DNA of 64,000 bases from Agaribacillus aureus (GCA_030442055.1 JAUJEB010000004.1:620001-684000); one strand, 5' to 3'. Shown: positions 24,740 through 33,618, counted from the first letter of the stretch. Notes: generated from the sequence alone by a model not told the origin. Translations and numbers: made by a program.

Positions 24740-25675
24740 TTATTCGTATAAAGGTTTTTTTTGGTAGCGTCGGTTTTCCCACTGACTACCGATCTGCTTC
24801 CAGTTAATCATTCGGTTTTCAATTCCTTCCCTAAGATCATGGTGATTTAACAACAGGGTCTTTGCCCTTTCCGAACCACTGTTGTAACAGGCCAGCGCTG
24901 CGGCTTGCTGTTGCAATTCGTCAGTGTCGTCGAGCAGGCGGCGCAAATCTGCTAACAACCCATCTGTTACGTAGGGACCTATCCCACACCATAATTCCGG
25001 CATGGTAATCCGGCCTGCTGCCCAACGCTCATGGGCGTAGTCGGCGATCATAGCGGCCAGTTTTTCATTATACCGCTCTTCCATGCCCTGAATCCGGTAA
25101 ACAGGCCTTTCCATAAAAAAGGCTTTCAGCACCATCTGATTCCATGCTACTTCATTGAAATAATCTTTGGGGTATGGGTTGTTGAGAGCCATGGCATCAA
25201 ATACCGCGGTCATATTGGTTCGGATTCCCTCCGCAGCGCGTTGATGTAGCGCTTCGCCTATTGGCAAAAGCGGCAGTCCGGCATATAACGCCACCAGTTC
25301 ATCTACTCCTGCTGTTTCAAAAAGGTTCTTTAGCGTATTTTGGCAAAAGGACTTTTCATCGAACGGCATATATAATAAAATCAAATTACGGCCAACCTGA
25401 TCAATGGTCCAGTGACTAAGATCGAGTCCGCTTCTCAGATTTTGACCCGCTGCTATTTCCTCATCCGTTAGATCCAAAGTCTGTTTTCCAATAAACCTGG
25501 GAACCAAATTAAAAGAAATATAAAAATCCATTTCTCTGGGATCCTTGAGGAGTTGTTCGATTTTCTTATCAAGCCATTGCTGTCCCTTTTCATCGGTTCG
25601 TGAGACGATGATGTTGTAAAGATATTGTTGAGCAAGTTTAATATTCGAGAAAGAAATGAGATTGGAACTTATCAT
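24740..25675 (-). CDS. eboA: EboA-like helical protein
   Basis: The 311-residue protein is all-helical, with no signal peptide or catalytic motif. Visible features are QLLKDPREMDFYISFNLVPRFIG near 43-65 and a C-terminal ARM/HEAT-like stretch (LLADLRRLLDDTDELQQQAAALACYNSG) before the end. EboA has no known activity and defines the start of ebo clusters. It leads the operon here, 83 bp downstream of an unrelated metallopeptidase gene, so the ebo promoter probably sits in that gap or upstream of the peptidase gene. Confidence 0.85.
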   Translation of the reverse strand: MISSNLISFSNIKLAQQYLYNIIVSRTDEKGQQWLDKKIEQLLKDPREMDFYISFNLVPRFIGKQTLDLTDEEIAAGQNLRSGLDLSHWTIDQVGRNLILLYMPFDEKSFCQNTLKNLFETAGVDELVALYAGLPLLPIGEALHQRAAEGIRTNMTAVFDAMALNNPYPKDYFNEVAWNQMVLKAFFMERPVYRIQGMEERYNEKLAAMIADYAHERWAAGRITMPELWCGIGPYVTDGLLADLRRLLDDTDELQQQAAALACYNSGSERAKTLLLNHHDLREGIENRMINWKQIGSQWENRRYQKKPLYE

Positions 25676-25758
25676 AGTCTTAAAGTTACAAAAAGATTTA
25701 TGATCGAAGGACGGAATCGGGGAATAGTCTTCGTTTTGGGCCCTAAAAATTTAAAAAA

Positions 25759-26781
25759 TCAATCAAATTTGCTGGCATAACCACTCAAAACCAGAAAATC
25801 CTGCCCATTTTGGATCTCGAGGATACTTTTTATCGCCGCAGTTTTGTCGCCGGACTGGTTGTAAAAGTGCTCTGCAATTTTGTATCCGACGTAATAACCT
25901 AAATCGCCGGGGCGGTTGCCGGCATTTGCTCCGTTGTAGAGCCAGCGGGTGGTGTTGGTGTTCGACATCTCCGGTTCAAATTCCCGCCAGAGATCTTGCT
26001 CTATAGGATCGGCATAGTCATGAATAAAATCATTAAAAAATTCACCCAGCACCAAATCTGTTATAAAATCTGCGCTCCCTTCGGCCAGTGACAGATCCAA
26101 CAAAGTCCGCCCGGTCAAAATCGAGCTTCCCCGCTCATTGGCTATTCTCATTTGCTGAACATGGACCAATTCGTGTATTACAATTGATGGCAGGAATGTC
26201 CTGTTTCTCACCACCGACCTTTGCCAACTGTTCAAGCCATCCAAAGGGGTGTTGTCATCGATAGCAAACATTTCAGTCCCAATCACCATTTGGCCGTTTT
26301 TCACCACTGTTCCACCCGTGGAAAGGGCTCCGATAACAAAAACGATATCCGAAAATACAGCCTCTTCATACAGCTGTTTCAGTTGGGAAAAGCCCGCATA
26401 AATATCATCGGTGGCTGCCTCTAAATTTTCAGTGTTTTCTCTGATTCCCAAATAATAATCTCTGACACCCGGACTATTGAGGTTATTACTAAGTTTTGAA
26501 GCATTCTTAATTTTTTGTTCAAAAAAAAGGGCTAGGGCTTCGGTGCCAACATCGAAATAATCTTTTTTAAATACCTCTGCGGTAAAACTATTTCCGGCTG
26601 CATCAAAGGTTTTCCAAAATAATGGAATATCGCTGGTTACAATACTGGCGTCGAGAGGGTTATTATAAAACTGGACCGGAGTCGTTCCAGTGTCATCGTC
26701 ACCACAGCCGGTGAGCAACCAAAGCAGTGCCAGGAGCATCAAGCCTGTATTCCGGTACCATTTTAAACGTTTAAAGGCCAT
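25759..26781 (-). CDS. Putative zinc metallopeptidase lipoprotein (HExxH, DUF2268/GldB-like)
   Basis: I place the start at ATG 26781, giving 340 residues; the upstream extension to 26859 lacks signal-peptide character. The signal ends in LLWLLTGC, so it is a lipoprotein. The HELVH motif in SIVIHELVHVQQ is a gluzincin-type zinc site, and the Glu in LAEGSADFITDLV is the probable third ligand. The overall look is that of DUF2268/GldB-related lipoproteins. It would act in the periplasm or on the outer membrane. It lies 83 bp upstream of eboA on the same strand, so it may share a transcript with ebo, though no functional link is known. Confidence 0.75.
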   Translation of the reverse strand: MAFKRLKWYRNTGLMLLALLWLLTGCGDDDTGTTPVQFYNNPLDASIVTSDIPLFWKTFDAAGNSFTAEVFKKDYFDVGTEALALFFEQKIKNASKLSNNLNSPGVRDYYLGIRENTENLEAATDDIYAGFSQLKQLYEEAVFSDIVFVIGALSTGGTVVKNGQMVIGTEMFAIDDNTPLDGLNSWQRSVVRNRTFLPSIVIHELVHVQQMRIANERGSSILTGRTLLDLSLAEGSADFITDLVLGEFFNDFIHDYADPIEQDLWREFEPEMSNTNTTRWLYNGANAGNRPGDLGYYVGYKIAEHFYNQSGDKTAAIKSILEIQNGQDFLVLSGYASKFD

Positions 26782-26915
26782 GGGTAGATGTTTATAGCCA
26801 AATAAAGCCTTGTTACCATCAGTAACAAATATTCGGAAAAACAAGTTTGCAAACTGCAAAAAACATAATGGCGATATGTCACCACAAAGTGAATTCCGGG
26901 AACGGTCACCCCGTA

Positions 26916-27908
26916 TTACGAGAATAAACTGTCAGCTTTTACATATTTTTTCCCTTCCTCGTTATGTAAAGCAAAACCAAATCCCTTTTGCAAACTATAT
27001 CCCCCGTATTCTCCGTTTTTATTCACTGCGACAAAACCTACCTGAAAATCCCGGTAATCAGGATTTTTGCTTTTGATACGTTCAATCGCAAGGCGGCAGG
27101 CTTCTGTGGGTGTATTTCCCTGGCGCATCAGTTCAACCACCAAATAACTGCCAACTACCTTGATGACTTTTTCTCCCAGTCCTGTGGCCGCTGCCCCGCC
27201 GACTTCATTGTCTACATATAATCCCGCACCTATTATCGGAGAGTCTCCTACCCTTCCCCTCATTTTATAGGCGGCGCCACTGGTTGTGCATGCCCCTGCC
27301 AGGTCGCCGGCCTTATCAAGGGCCAGCATACCGATGGTATCATGATTTTCAATATTTATGACTGGTTTGTACTCGGCCTTTTTCAGCCAGGCCTTCCATT
27401 CCTTTTCCGAGGCTTCCGTCAACAGGTTTTCTTTTTTGAAGCCACTTTCAAGGGCAAATTTCAAGGCACCTTCCCCGGCCAGCATAACGTGAGGCGTATC
27501 TTCCATAACTTTTCTGGCTACTGAAATAGGGTGTTTTATATTTTCCAGAAAAACCACTGATCCGCAATCGCCTTCTGGGTTCATAATACAGGCGTCGAGG
27601 GTTACCCTTCCATCGCGATCGGGTCTGCCCCCATACCCCACACTCCGGTCAGCCGGATCCGCCTCCGGGATTTTAACGCCAGCCTCAACTGCATCCAGGG
27701 CATGGCCATCCTGGCTCAATACTGACCAGGCAGCGTCATTGGCCTTGATATTGTTCCATGTCGATATCACCAATGGCTTATCACCTGTATTTTCCGCAGG
27801 TTCCTGTGTGGCCTTATCGGCCTTTGCACAGGATTCAAACACCACGGCAGACCCCAGAAAAGTGGTGCTCATGGCTGATTTTTTAAGGAATTCGCGCCGG
27901 TTTGACAT
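26916..27908 (-). CDS. N4-(beta-N-acetylglucosaminyl)-L-asparaginase (glycosylasparaginase), exported
   Basis: The start is ATG 27908, giving 330 residues. The signal begins MSNRREFLKKS, a good Tat motif, and ends near VVFESC, so it may be a Tat-exported lipoprotein. It is an N-terminal nucleophile hydrolase: the autoprocessing site lies before Thr in ENHDTIGML. The family motifs NPEGDCGSVVFLENIKHPISVAR, RVGDSPIIGAGLYVDNEVGG and AAATGLGEKVIKV are present. It cleaves GlcNAc-Asn left from N-glycans, freeing aspartate and the amino sugar. It lies 38 bp after a ROK sugar kinase. Isoaspartyl peptidase is a less likely alternative. Confidence 0.88.
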   Translation of the reverse strand: MSNRREFLKKSAMSTTFLGSAVVFESCAKADKATQEPAENTGDKPLVISTWNNIKANDAAWSVLSQDGHALDAVEAGVKIPEADPADRSVGYGGRPDRDGRVTLDACIMNPEGDCGSVVFLENIKHPISVARKVMEDTPHVMLAGEGALKFALESGFKKENLLTEASEKEWKAWLKKAEYKPVINIENHDTIGMLALDKAGDLAGACTTSGAAYKMRGRVGDSPIIGAGLYVDNEVGGAAATGLGEKVIKVVGSYLVVELMRQGNTPTEACRLAIERIKSKNPDYRDFQVGFVAVNKNGEYGGYSLQKGFGFALHNEEGKKYVKADSLFS

Positions 27909-27946
27909 GTTATTGATATTTAAGTTTTTGCATAAAATTTCAAAAA

Positions 27947-28915
27947 TTATTTTTGGGAATCCAGTTCGTGCCAAATTAAAGCGGCAGCACCCAACACAGC
28001 CGCATTTTTATTTTGTAATCCGGATGGCAACAATTTGACCTTATTTTTAAAGATGGGCATCATGTGTTCTTCCATATGCCTTTGTGTAGGCTCAAAAATA
28101 AAATCTGCTGCCTTTGCCAGACCGCCTAGTAAGAAAATAGCTTCAGGGCTATTAAGTGCGACGGAATCAGCCAGTTGCATACCCAATATTCTTCCTGTAT
28201 ATTCAAAGGCCTCCATTGCGACTTTGTCGCCATCCTTGGCTGCATTCGTGATCATTTCTGCCGTGAGGTCATTAAAGCTCACGCTGGCCAGCTCGCTTCC
28301 CCCCCCGTTGTAATCGGCCAGCAGTTTATAAATCGTTCTCTTTATCCCCGTGGCGGATACATATGTTTCAAGACATCCTCTCCGGCCGCACCCACAAAAC
28401 CGACCATTTGGCCTGACGGTGACGTGCCCCAGTTCTCCGGCAAATCCATCGTGTCCATAAATTAGTTTGCCGTTTGCCACAAAGCCGCTTCCTAATCCCG
28501 TGCCCAGTGTAACCACGATGAAATCCTTCATGGACTTGGCGCCACCAAAAATCATTTCACCAATAGCAGCAGCGCTAGCATCATTGGTAATGGCCATGGG
28601 CAGTGAATAATACTCCTTTAACAACTCAATAAAATTTACCACGCCTTTCCAATTCAAATTAGGTGCATGTTCGATGGTACCCCTGTAGTAATTGCCATTA
28701 GGCGCCCCAATACCGACACCGATAAGTCGCACGTCTTCCTCGAGGTTGCTCAAACCCTTTTGCACATTATCGGCTAATGAATGCAGATAGGACTCAATGG
28801 TCTGGTGGACCGCGGTGGAAATAGAATAATCACCCAGCAAATTGCCCTCCCGGTCCACAAATCCAAATTTGGTGTTGGTGCCGCCAATGTCTATCCCTAA
28901 TACGACTTCTCTCAT
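27947..28915 (-). CDS. ROK-family sugar kinase (glucokinase or GlcNAc kinase)
   Basis: The 322-residue kinase has the ATP phosphate loop DIGGTNTKFGFVD at 6-18 and the ROK zinc motif GRFCGCGRRGCLETYVSA at about 171-188. The sugar-binding region GAPNGNYYRGTIEHAPNLNW and catalytic Asp in ITNDASAAAIGE are also seen. It phosphorylates glucose, GlcNAc or ManNAc at C6 in the cytoplasm. It is adjacent to glycosylasparaginase and follows a NagB/PIG-L fusion on the same strand. That context favours GlcNAc as substrate, which is inference. Confidence 0.88.
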   Translation of the reverse strand: MREVVLGIDIGGTNTKFGFVDREGNLLGDYSISTAVHQTIESYLHSLADNVQKGLSNLEEDVRLIGVGIGAPNGNYYRGTIEHAPNLNWKGVVNFIELLKEYYSLPMAITNDASAAAIGEMIFGGAKSMKDFIVVTLGTGLGSGFVANGKLIYGHDGFAGELGHVTVRPNGRFCGCGRRGCLETYVSATGIKRTIYKLLADYNGGGSELASVSFNDLTAEMITNAAKDGDKVAMEAFEYTGRILGMQLADSVALNSPEAIFLLGGLAKAADFIFEPTQRHMEEHMMPIFKNKVKLLPSGLQNKNAAVLGAAALIWHELDSQK

Positions 28916-29271
28916 AAATATTTAATTTGAATATACCATTCTCCAATTTCAAAAGTTAAGCTACCGGGAAGCCATTATTTTGAAAATTATCAACTTAATT
29001 TCCCAACGTAACATTTGGTGCTAAAATCTAATTAACGCAAGCTTATGCCGCTATAACTTTTCTCAGCCGTGAAAATGATTAATATTAGCCAGTTTTCAAA
29101 TCTTTCATGAAACAAAACTTGAAAATTAGTGGGCTTTCCCACTTTTCAAAGATATTACAGGCTATTTATATTTCGCCATTCGAAGGGTCACCTAGGCGCC
29201 AACAACTATATTGGACAGCAGCGCGGTGTCCAATCTATTGATCATATTAAAACCTCAATGATTGACAAATT
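28916..29271. other. Intergenic region with two hairpins and the ROK-kinase promoter
   Basis: The 356-bp gap between nagB (ends 29272) and the ROK gene holds two inverted repeats. One is TTGGACA/TGTCCAA at 29211-29233 (7-bp stem, 9-base loop). The other is AGTGGG/CCCACT at 29128-29143, extended by TTGAAAA/TTTTCAA. A 44-codon open stretch on plus from 29107 has no recognisable product and runs through both hairpins, so I do not call it. Confidence 0.5.
29117..29149 (-). terminator. Probable terminator of the nagB fusion gene
   Basis: On the minus strand the stem AGTGGG-AAAG-CCCACT is followed by a T-rich tract, and flanking TTGAAAA/TTTTCAA can extend it with a two-base bulge. It lies about 120 bases after the nagB stop. 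The T-run is interrupted, so termination may be partial. Confidence 0.4.
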
Positions 29272-31182
29272 TTAAAAATGCCACCTGACGAACGCTTCAA
29301 TGGCCTCATATTCAGCCAATCCCAGTGCATCATATTCCATGGCGGTAGCCCGGTTTCTGTCTTCGGCTCTTTGCCAAAATTCGCGGCTGTCGTGACCGGG
29401 AAATAAAGGCCGGTCTTTTTGGGATTGATGTTTAAAAATGGCCCTCCTCTTTCTGTCCAACTCCAGCGGACTGATGGGCACTGCCATTTCTATCTTGTCG
29501 GCTTCCCATTCCTGCCAGGCCCCTCTGTACAGCCAAACCCAGCAGTTTACCATCCAATCCTGATCTTTTAACACTTCTATCGCCCGCATAATAGCGTTCA
29601 GGCAAACGCGGTGTGTGCCGTGGGGGTCTGATAAATCACCGGCCGCGTAAATTTGGTGGGGTCTGATTTTGTTGATGAGATCTACAGTTATCCGGATATC
29701 CTCCTCGCTGAGTGGTTTTTTCCGGACCCGTCCTGTTTCGTAGAACGGCAAATCCATAAAGTGCGCCCTTTCCTGTGGAATACCGCAATAGCGAATAGCC
29801 GATTTAGCCTCGCTTCTTCTGATGAGGCCTTTGATCTTTTGAATATCGGGCGAATCCACCTGCCCGGGTGTTTTGTTTAGAATAAAATCTCTGATGCTTT
29901 TGTTAATTTCTTCTACGGGCTCATTATCCAGGCCAAATTCCTTGTTGAAGTCGAGGTTAAAATCCACAAACCGCACTACGTCATCATCAAAAACAGCAAT
30001 GTTGCCGGAGGTCTGATAAGCCACATGTACCTCGTGACCGTGATCTACCAATCTTATCAGGGTCCCGCCCATCGAAATTACATCGTCATCGGGGTGAGGG
30101 CTAAAAATCAATACCCGCTTTGGAAAGGGCACCATTCGCTCCGGCCTGTGGCTATCGTCGGCATTTGGCTTGCCGCCGGGCCAGCCGGTGATGGTATGTT
30201 GTAATTCATTAAATATTTTTATGTTGACCTTATTTGCCGGCCCCTGCTCGGTGATAAGGTCGCTCATGCCGTGTTCATTGTAATCTTCATCTGTAATTTT
30301 CAGAATGGGCTTATTCACCTTGCGGCAAAGCCAGACTACCGCCTTTCGCCGCAATGTGTCGGTCCATTCACAGGGCCCCACGAGCCAGGGTGTTTTGACC
30401 CTGGTTAGTTCTGCCGCAGCCGCCTCATCAACTATCACTAGGGTATCGGGATGATTTTGCAGAAAGGTGGCCGGCACCATGTCGGTTATCTCTCCTTCCA
30501 CTGCCTTGTGGATAATCCGGGATTTACCTTCTCCCCAAGCCATTAGTATTACTTTTTTGGCATCAATGATGGTGCCAACACCCATGGTCAGGGCTCTTCT
30601 GGGAACGTTCTCCTCGCTAAAAAAATCGCTGGCGGCATCTACCCTGGTAATTTTATCAAGACTGATCAAACGGGTCCGCGAGCTGGCCTGGGAACCGGGT
30701 TCGTTAAAACCAATATGTCCGGTCCTTCCGATACCAAGAATCTGTATATCCAAACCACCCAGTTTAGTGATCTTTTCCTCATACGACTGGCAAAAGGCAT
30801 TGATCTCACTAACGTCCAGCAAACCATCGGGTATGTGTATATTTTCTCTTTTGATATCAATATGATCAAACAGATATTCATTCATAAAGCGCACATAGCT
30901 TTGTAAAGAGTCCGGTTGCATAGGATAGTATTCATCCAGGTTGAAAGTCGCTACATTGGCAAAGCTCAACCCCTCCTCCTGATGCATACGTACCAACTCC
31001 TCATACACCCTGGTAGGTGTTGACCCCGTTGCCAGGCCCAAAACCGCCGTTTTATTATGCTTTTGCTTTTCCAATATTAAATCTCGAATAGATTGAGCGA
31101 CCGAAATAGAAGCTTGCTGCGCATCGGCAAAGATTGCTGTCGGCAGTTTTTCAAATTGTCTTTCTGGATCGTTGTTTAACAT
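29272..31182 (-). CDS. nagB: Glucosamine-6-phosphate deaminase fused to a PIG-L/LmbE deacetylase domain
   Basis: The protein has 636 residues in two parts. Residues about 10-280 are NagB: LATGSTPTRVY (phosphate loop, 50-60), FNLDEYYP (80-87) and GIGRTGHIGFNEPGS (150-164). Residues about 345-560 are a PIG-L/LmbE metal-dependent N-deacetylase: FSPHPDDDVISMGGT near 360-374 and DPHGTHRVC in the later part hold the zinc ligands. NagB turns GlcN-6-P into fructose-6-P and ammonia. The PIG-L part could deacetylate GlcNAc-6-P, replacing NagA, which is absent from the window. This fusion is common in Bacteroidota; the substrate of its PIG-L half is not settled. Confidence 0.93.
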   Translation of the reverse strand: MLNNDPERQFEKLPTAIFADAQQASISVAQSIRDLILEKQKHNKTAVLGLATGSTPTRVYEELVRMHQEEGLSFANVATFNLDEYYPMQPDSLQSYVRFMNEYLFDHIDIKRENIHIPDGLLDVSEINAFCQSYEEKITKLGGLDIQILGIGRTGHIGFNEPGSQASSRTRLISLDKITRVDAASDFFSEENVPRRALTMGVGTIIDAKKVILMAWGEGKSRIIHKAVEGEITDMVPATFLQNHPDTLVIVDEAAAAELTRVKTPWLVGPCEWTDTLRRKAVVWLCRKVNKPILKITDEDYNEHGMSDLITEQGPANKVNIKIFNELQHTITGWPGGKPNADDSHRPERMVPFPKRVLIFSPHPDDDVISMGGTLIRLVDHGHEVHVAYQTSGNIAVFDDDVVRFVDFNLDFNKEFGLDNEPVEEINKSIRDFILNKTPGQVDSPDIQKIKGLIRRSEAKSAIRYCGIPQERAHFMDLPFYETGRVRKKPLSEEDIRITVDLINKIRPHQIYAAGDLSDPHGTHRVCLNAIMRAIEVLKDQDWMVNCWVWLYRGAWQEWEADKIEMAVPISPLELDRKRRAIFKHQSQKDRPLFPGHDSREFWQRAEDRNRATAMEYDALGLAEYEAIEAFVRWHF

Positions 31183-31272
31183 AGGCTGGTTTTTAATTGA
31201 TGATGGATAATTGATAATGGATGATAGATGGTTGACGGATGGACATGCCGGGTTTATTTTTGGATGCTGGTG

Positions 31273-32556
31273 TTAACCACAGGCAAAACTCAGGATATAT
31301 CCGTTTATGTCTCTGATATCAAAATCACGGAGGCCATAATCTCGTTGTTGCGGTTCATTGATAATTTCTACACCATTTGCCTTCAGCTCCTCATAAAGGC
31401 CATCGATATCATACACAAAAATATAATAAGCTGTATGCATTTGTGAAGGTTTGAAGTCATCTCCTTTTTTACTGAAATGAATGCCCACGTTTTGTCGCTT
31501 AACTACCGCGTAAGTGGGAGGATCTTCCCATAAATATTTGACTTCAAATCCGAGTTTATCTCTATAATATTCGACAGTCTGTTTCACATCCTGAACCGGA
31601 AACACAGGAGCCGCATGGGAGAGCTGCTTTTTATTTTCCGCTGAAGTGTATTTATTCAAGAGGTTAATCACTTCATATTCATGAACTTCAACTGCCCAGT
31701 CTATGGGTGTTTTATTGAACTGCGTCTCTACCTGGTCTGGATCGCCCCCATTTGCCAACAGCAACTTCAGTGTTGGTATTTGTCCCGCATAGGCAGCGTA
31801 ATGCAAACCGGTTTGGTTATAAGATATACTACAGTTAGCAGATACCCCTTTGTCAAGCAACGTTTGCACCACCTCCTCGCGTCCGTGCAGGCAGGCGTAA
31901 ATAAAGGCAATTTCCATTGGGTCCTGATCTTTTGGTGGTGGCCAGGAAAAACGTCCCATTTGCGTTTTGTCAGCTACTTTAAATTTTTTGGCCGTTTCCA
32001 GCAAATTACCGCCAGTGTCAAAAAAAGAATCGACTAATGCCGTTTCCCCCAGTGCGGCTGCAAATATGAGGTTATTAAAATCGCCCCCCTTCGACGCCAG
32101 GGTTTCAGCTGCTTCGCGATAGCCGAATCCTATGGCTATTCCCAACGGTGCGCCGTCGTTTAATAAACCGTTAGGATTGGCACCGTGCTCGATCAATAAG
32201 GCTACCAACGCGGACTGCACGCCTGCCTGATAAGGCCCCCAACTGCTTACAAGATTGTTAAGTGGTGTCTGGGCAGGGCCTCCACCATACATTTCTGCCG
32301 TAGCGTCCACCTCTGCCCCCGCGTCCAGTAATATACGGCCAATTTCCACTGCGTTGGGAGGAGTTCTTTGCAGGGTATCTTCTACACCGTTGGCAGCCAG
32401 ATAATGTAGTAAGGTACCTTTATGAGCCAAAGGCGATCGCAGCTTAGGTAGTCCGGGGTTTTGGGCCAACAACTGTTTCAGGAGTTCTTCCTCTCCATCA
32501 ATAACGGCACTGACCGCCTGATAGAAAACTTTATTTTCTGGATTATCTTCACTCAT
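31273..32556 (-). CDS. Ankyrin-repeat protein with C-terminal VOC/glyoxalase domain
   Basis: The 427-residue protein has no signal or membrane helix. Residues about 20-300 carry ankyrin repeats: GTLLHYLAANG, IGRILLDAGAEVDATAEM, LVALLIEHGANPNGLL, VVQTLLDKGVSANCS, TGLHYAAYAGQIPTLKLLLANGGDPD and KTPIDWAVEVHEYEVINLL. Residues about 312-427 are a VOC (glyoxalase/bleomycin-resistance) domain, with FPVQDVKQTVEYYRDKLGFEV, YAVVKRQNVGIHFS and a C-terminal INGYILSFACG. One VOC half usually dimerises to form a metal site. The joining of ankyrin and VOC is unusual. It follows tlpA by 98 bp on the same strand. Function unknown. Confidence 0.85.
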   Translation of the reverse strand: MSEDNPENKVFYQAVSAVIDGEEELLKQLLAQNPGLPKLRSPLAHKGTLLHYLAANGVEDTLQRTPPNAVEIGRILLDAGAEVDATAEMYGGGPAQTPLNNLVSSWGPYQAGVQSALVALLIEHGANPNGLLNDGAPLGIAIGFGYREAAETLASKGGDFNNLIFAAALGETALVDSFFDTGGNLLETAKKFKVADKTQMGRFSWPPPKDQDPMEIAFIYACLHGREEVVQTLLDKGVSANCSISYNQTGLHYAAYAGQIPTLKLLLANGGDPDQVETQFNKTPIDWAVEVHEYEVINLLNKYTSAENKKQLSHAAPVFPVQDVKQTVEYYRDKLGFEVKYLWEDPPTYAVVKRQNVGIHFSKKGDDFKPSQMHTAYYIFVYDIDGLYEELKANGVEIINEPQQRDYGLRDFDIRDINGYILSFACG

Positions 32557-32654
32557 TGCAGGGGAATCATTAAAGTTAACAGGGCTTTACAAGCTCCCTA
32601 AATTTAGTTCTTTTCCCCCAAAAAACAATCGTGATTTATCGGATTAATAATGGT

Positions 32655-33248
32655 TTAGGAATCCGCCAGCGTTATCAAATAGTTTTTAAATTCCTCGGTA
32701 TTATAGGTGGCAAACCCCGTTTTCTTTACGGCTATTTTGCCGTTTTTAGAAATTACATAGGTGGTAGGTATACTTTTGGTAGAAAACACCTCGGGCAGGG
32801 GGCCGTTCAACTGGTAAATAGGAAAGGTGTACTCTTTTTTATCCACATACTGCTTGGCCCTCCCAAATCTGTCATCCCTGGAAATCATCACAAAAGCCAC
32901 TTTACTCGAATCGACGGATTGATACAAATCATGAATATCCGACATTTCCGCCAGGCATGGCGCGCACCAGGTGGCCCATAAATTCATAAAAATGACCTTT
33001 CCTTTTAAATCTTCAAAGCTAACATTTTCTCCGGTGCGGGATTTTAGTGTAAAGTTGTAATCTACCTGTGGTTTGTTATCTAGAACCAAATCCGTCTCAG
33101 GCCTGATGATCCCGGTAGCTACGACCACCCGCTGAAGTCCGGCAGCTATTTGCCGGTGAAGCCCGGTAATGTATAAAAAGCCAAAAATCGCTAACGTCAA
33201 TACCCAGGACAATATTTCTTTTCTTACTTTTTTCGCCTTTTCCGTCAT
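32655..33248 (-). CDS. TlpA/ResA-like membrane-anchored thioredoxin
   Basis: The 197-residue protein has one N-terminal membrane anchor (ILSWVLTLAIFGFLYITGL, about 12-30), then a periplasmic thioredoxin-fold domain of the AhpC-TSA/Redoxin type. The active site is WATWCAPCLAEM (Cys about 91 and 94), and the cis-Pro is in SIPTTYVI. Such proteins reduce cysteines of exported apocytochromes or act in periplasmic redox homeostasis. No cytochrome maturation gene is adjacent. The call is firm; the exact partner is unknown. Confidence 0.9.
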   Translation of the reverse strand: MTEKAKKVRKEILSWVLTLAIFGFLYITGLHRQIAAGLQRVVVATGIIRPETDLVLDNKPQVDYNFTLKSRTGENVSFEDLKGKVIFMNLWATWCAPCLAEMSDIHDLYQSVDSSKVAFVMISRDDRFGRAKQYVDKKEYTFPIYQLNGPLPEVFSTKSIPTTYVISKNGKIAVKKTGFATYNTEEFKNYLITLADS

Positions 33249-33300
33249 AACATGGATTGCCTCAGATTAAATTCAATTAACGGAAAATAAGCGATTTGTG

Positions 33301-33618
33301 TTATCGGTTGTTCAGCTTTTTGAATAAGTTGTCTATGAGTCTTAAATAAATCAGATTAAGCAATAGTAAACAAAAAATCACCACAGAAAAGGCTCCCCAG
33401 GAAAACAGGGACGATAACTCCGTATTGATAATAATAGCCAATAAAATGAGCACAATCGAAACACTCAGTCCTATCCCTACCCCTTTGCAGGCCAGTTTAT
33501 TTTGAGAACATTTCAAATAAGCCCGCTTCAAGGAAGCATTCATCAGCTTAAAAAGAATGGGTTTTGTCGAGAATTTTACCGGCGGCAAATAGCTGCCTTC
33601 AATCGTTGATGATTTCAT
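33301..33618 (-). CDS. Small two-helix membrane protein, unknown
   Basis: The 105-residue protein has a basic N-terminal segment and two hydrophobic helices (GIGLSVSIVLILLAIII near 47-63 and WGAFSVVIFCLLLLNLIYL near 74-92). It is the last gene of the ABC-permease-GntR-GIN run, 42 bp after the GIN-like gene. It could be an accessory of that operon. I recognise no family. Confidence 0.6.
   Translation of the reverse strand: MKSSTIEGSYLPPVKFSTKPILFKLMNASLKRAYLKCSQNKLACKGVGIGLSVSIVLILLAIIINTELSSLFSWGAFSVVIFCLLLLNLIYLRLIDNLFKKLNNR

Noticed and set aside
26782-26859. 26-residue N-terminal extension of the metallopeptidase
   Set aside because: The lipoprotein signal begins properly at the ATG at 26781, and the extension would bury it.
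29107-29241. 44-codon open frame on plus in the nagB-ROK gap
   Set aside because: It runs through two hairpins, has no recognisable product and is too short to support without conservation data.
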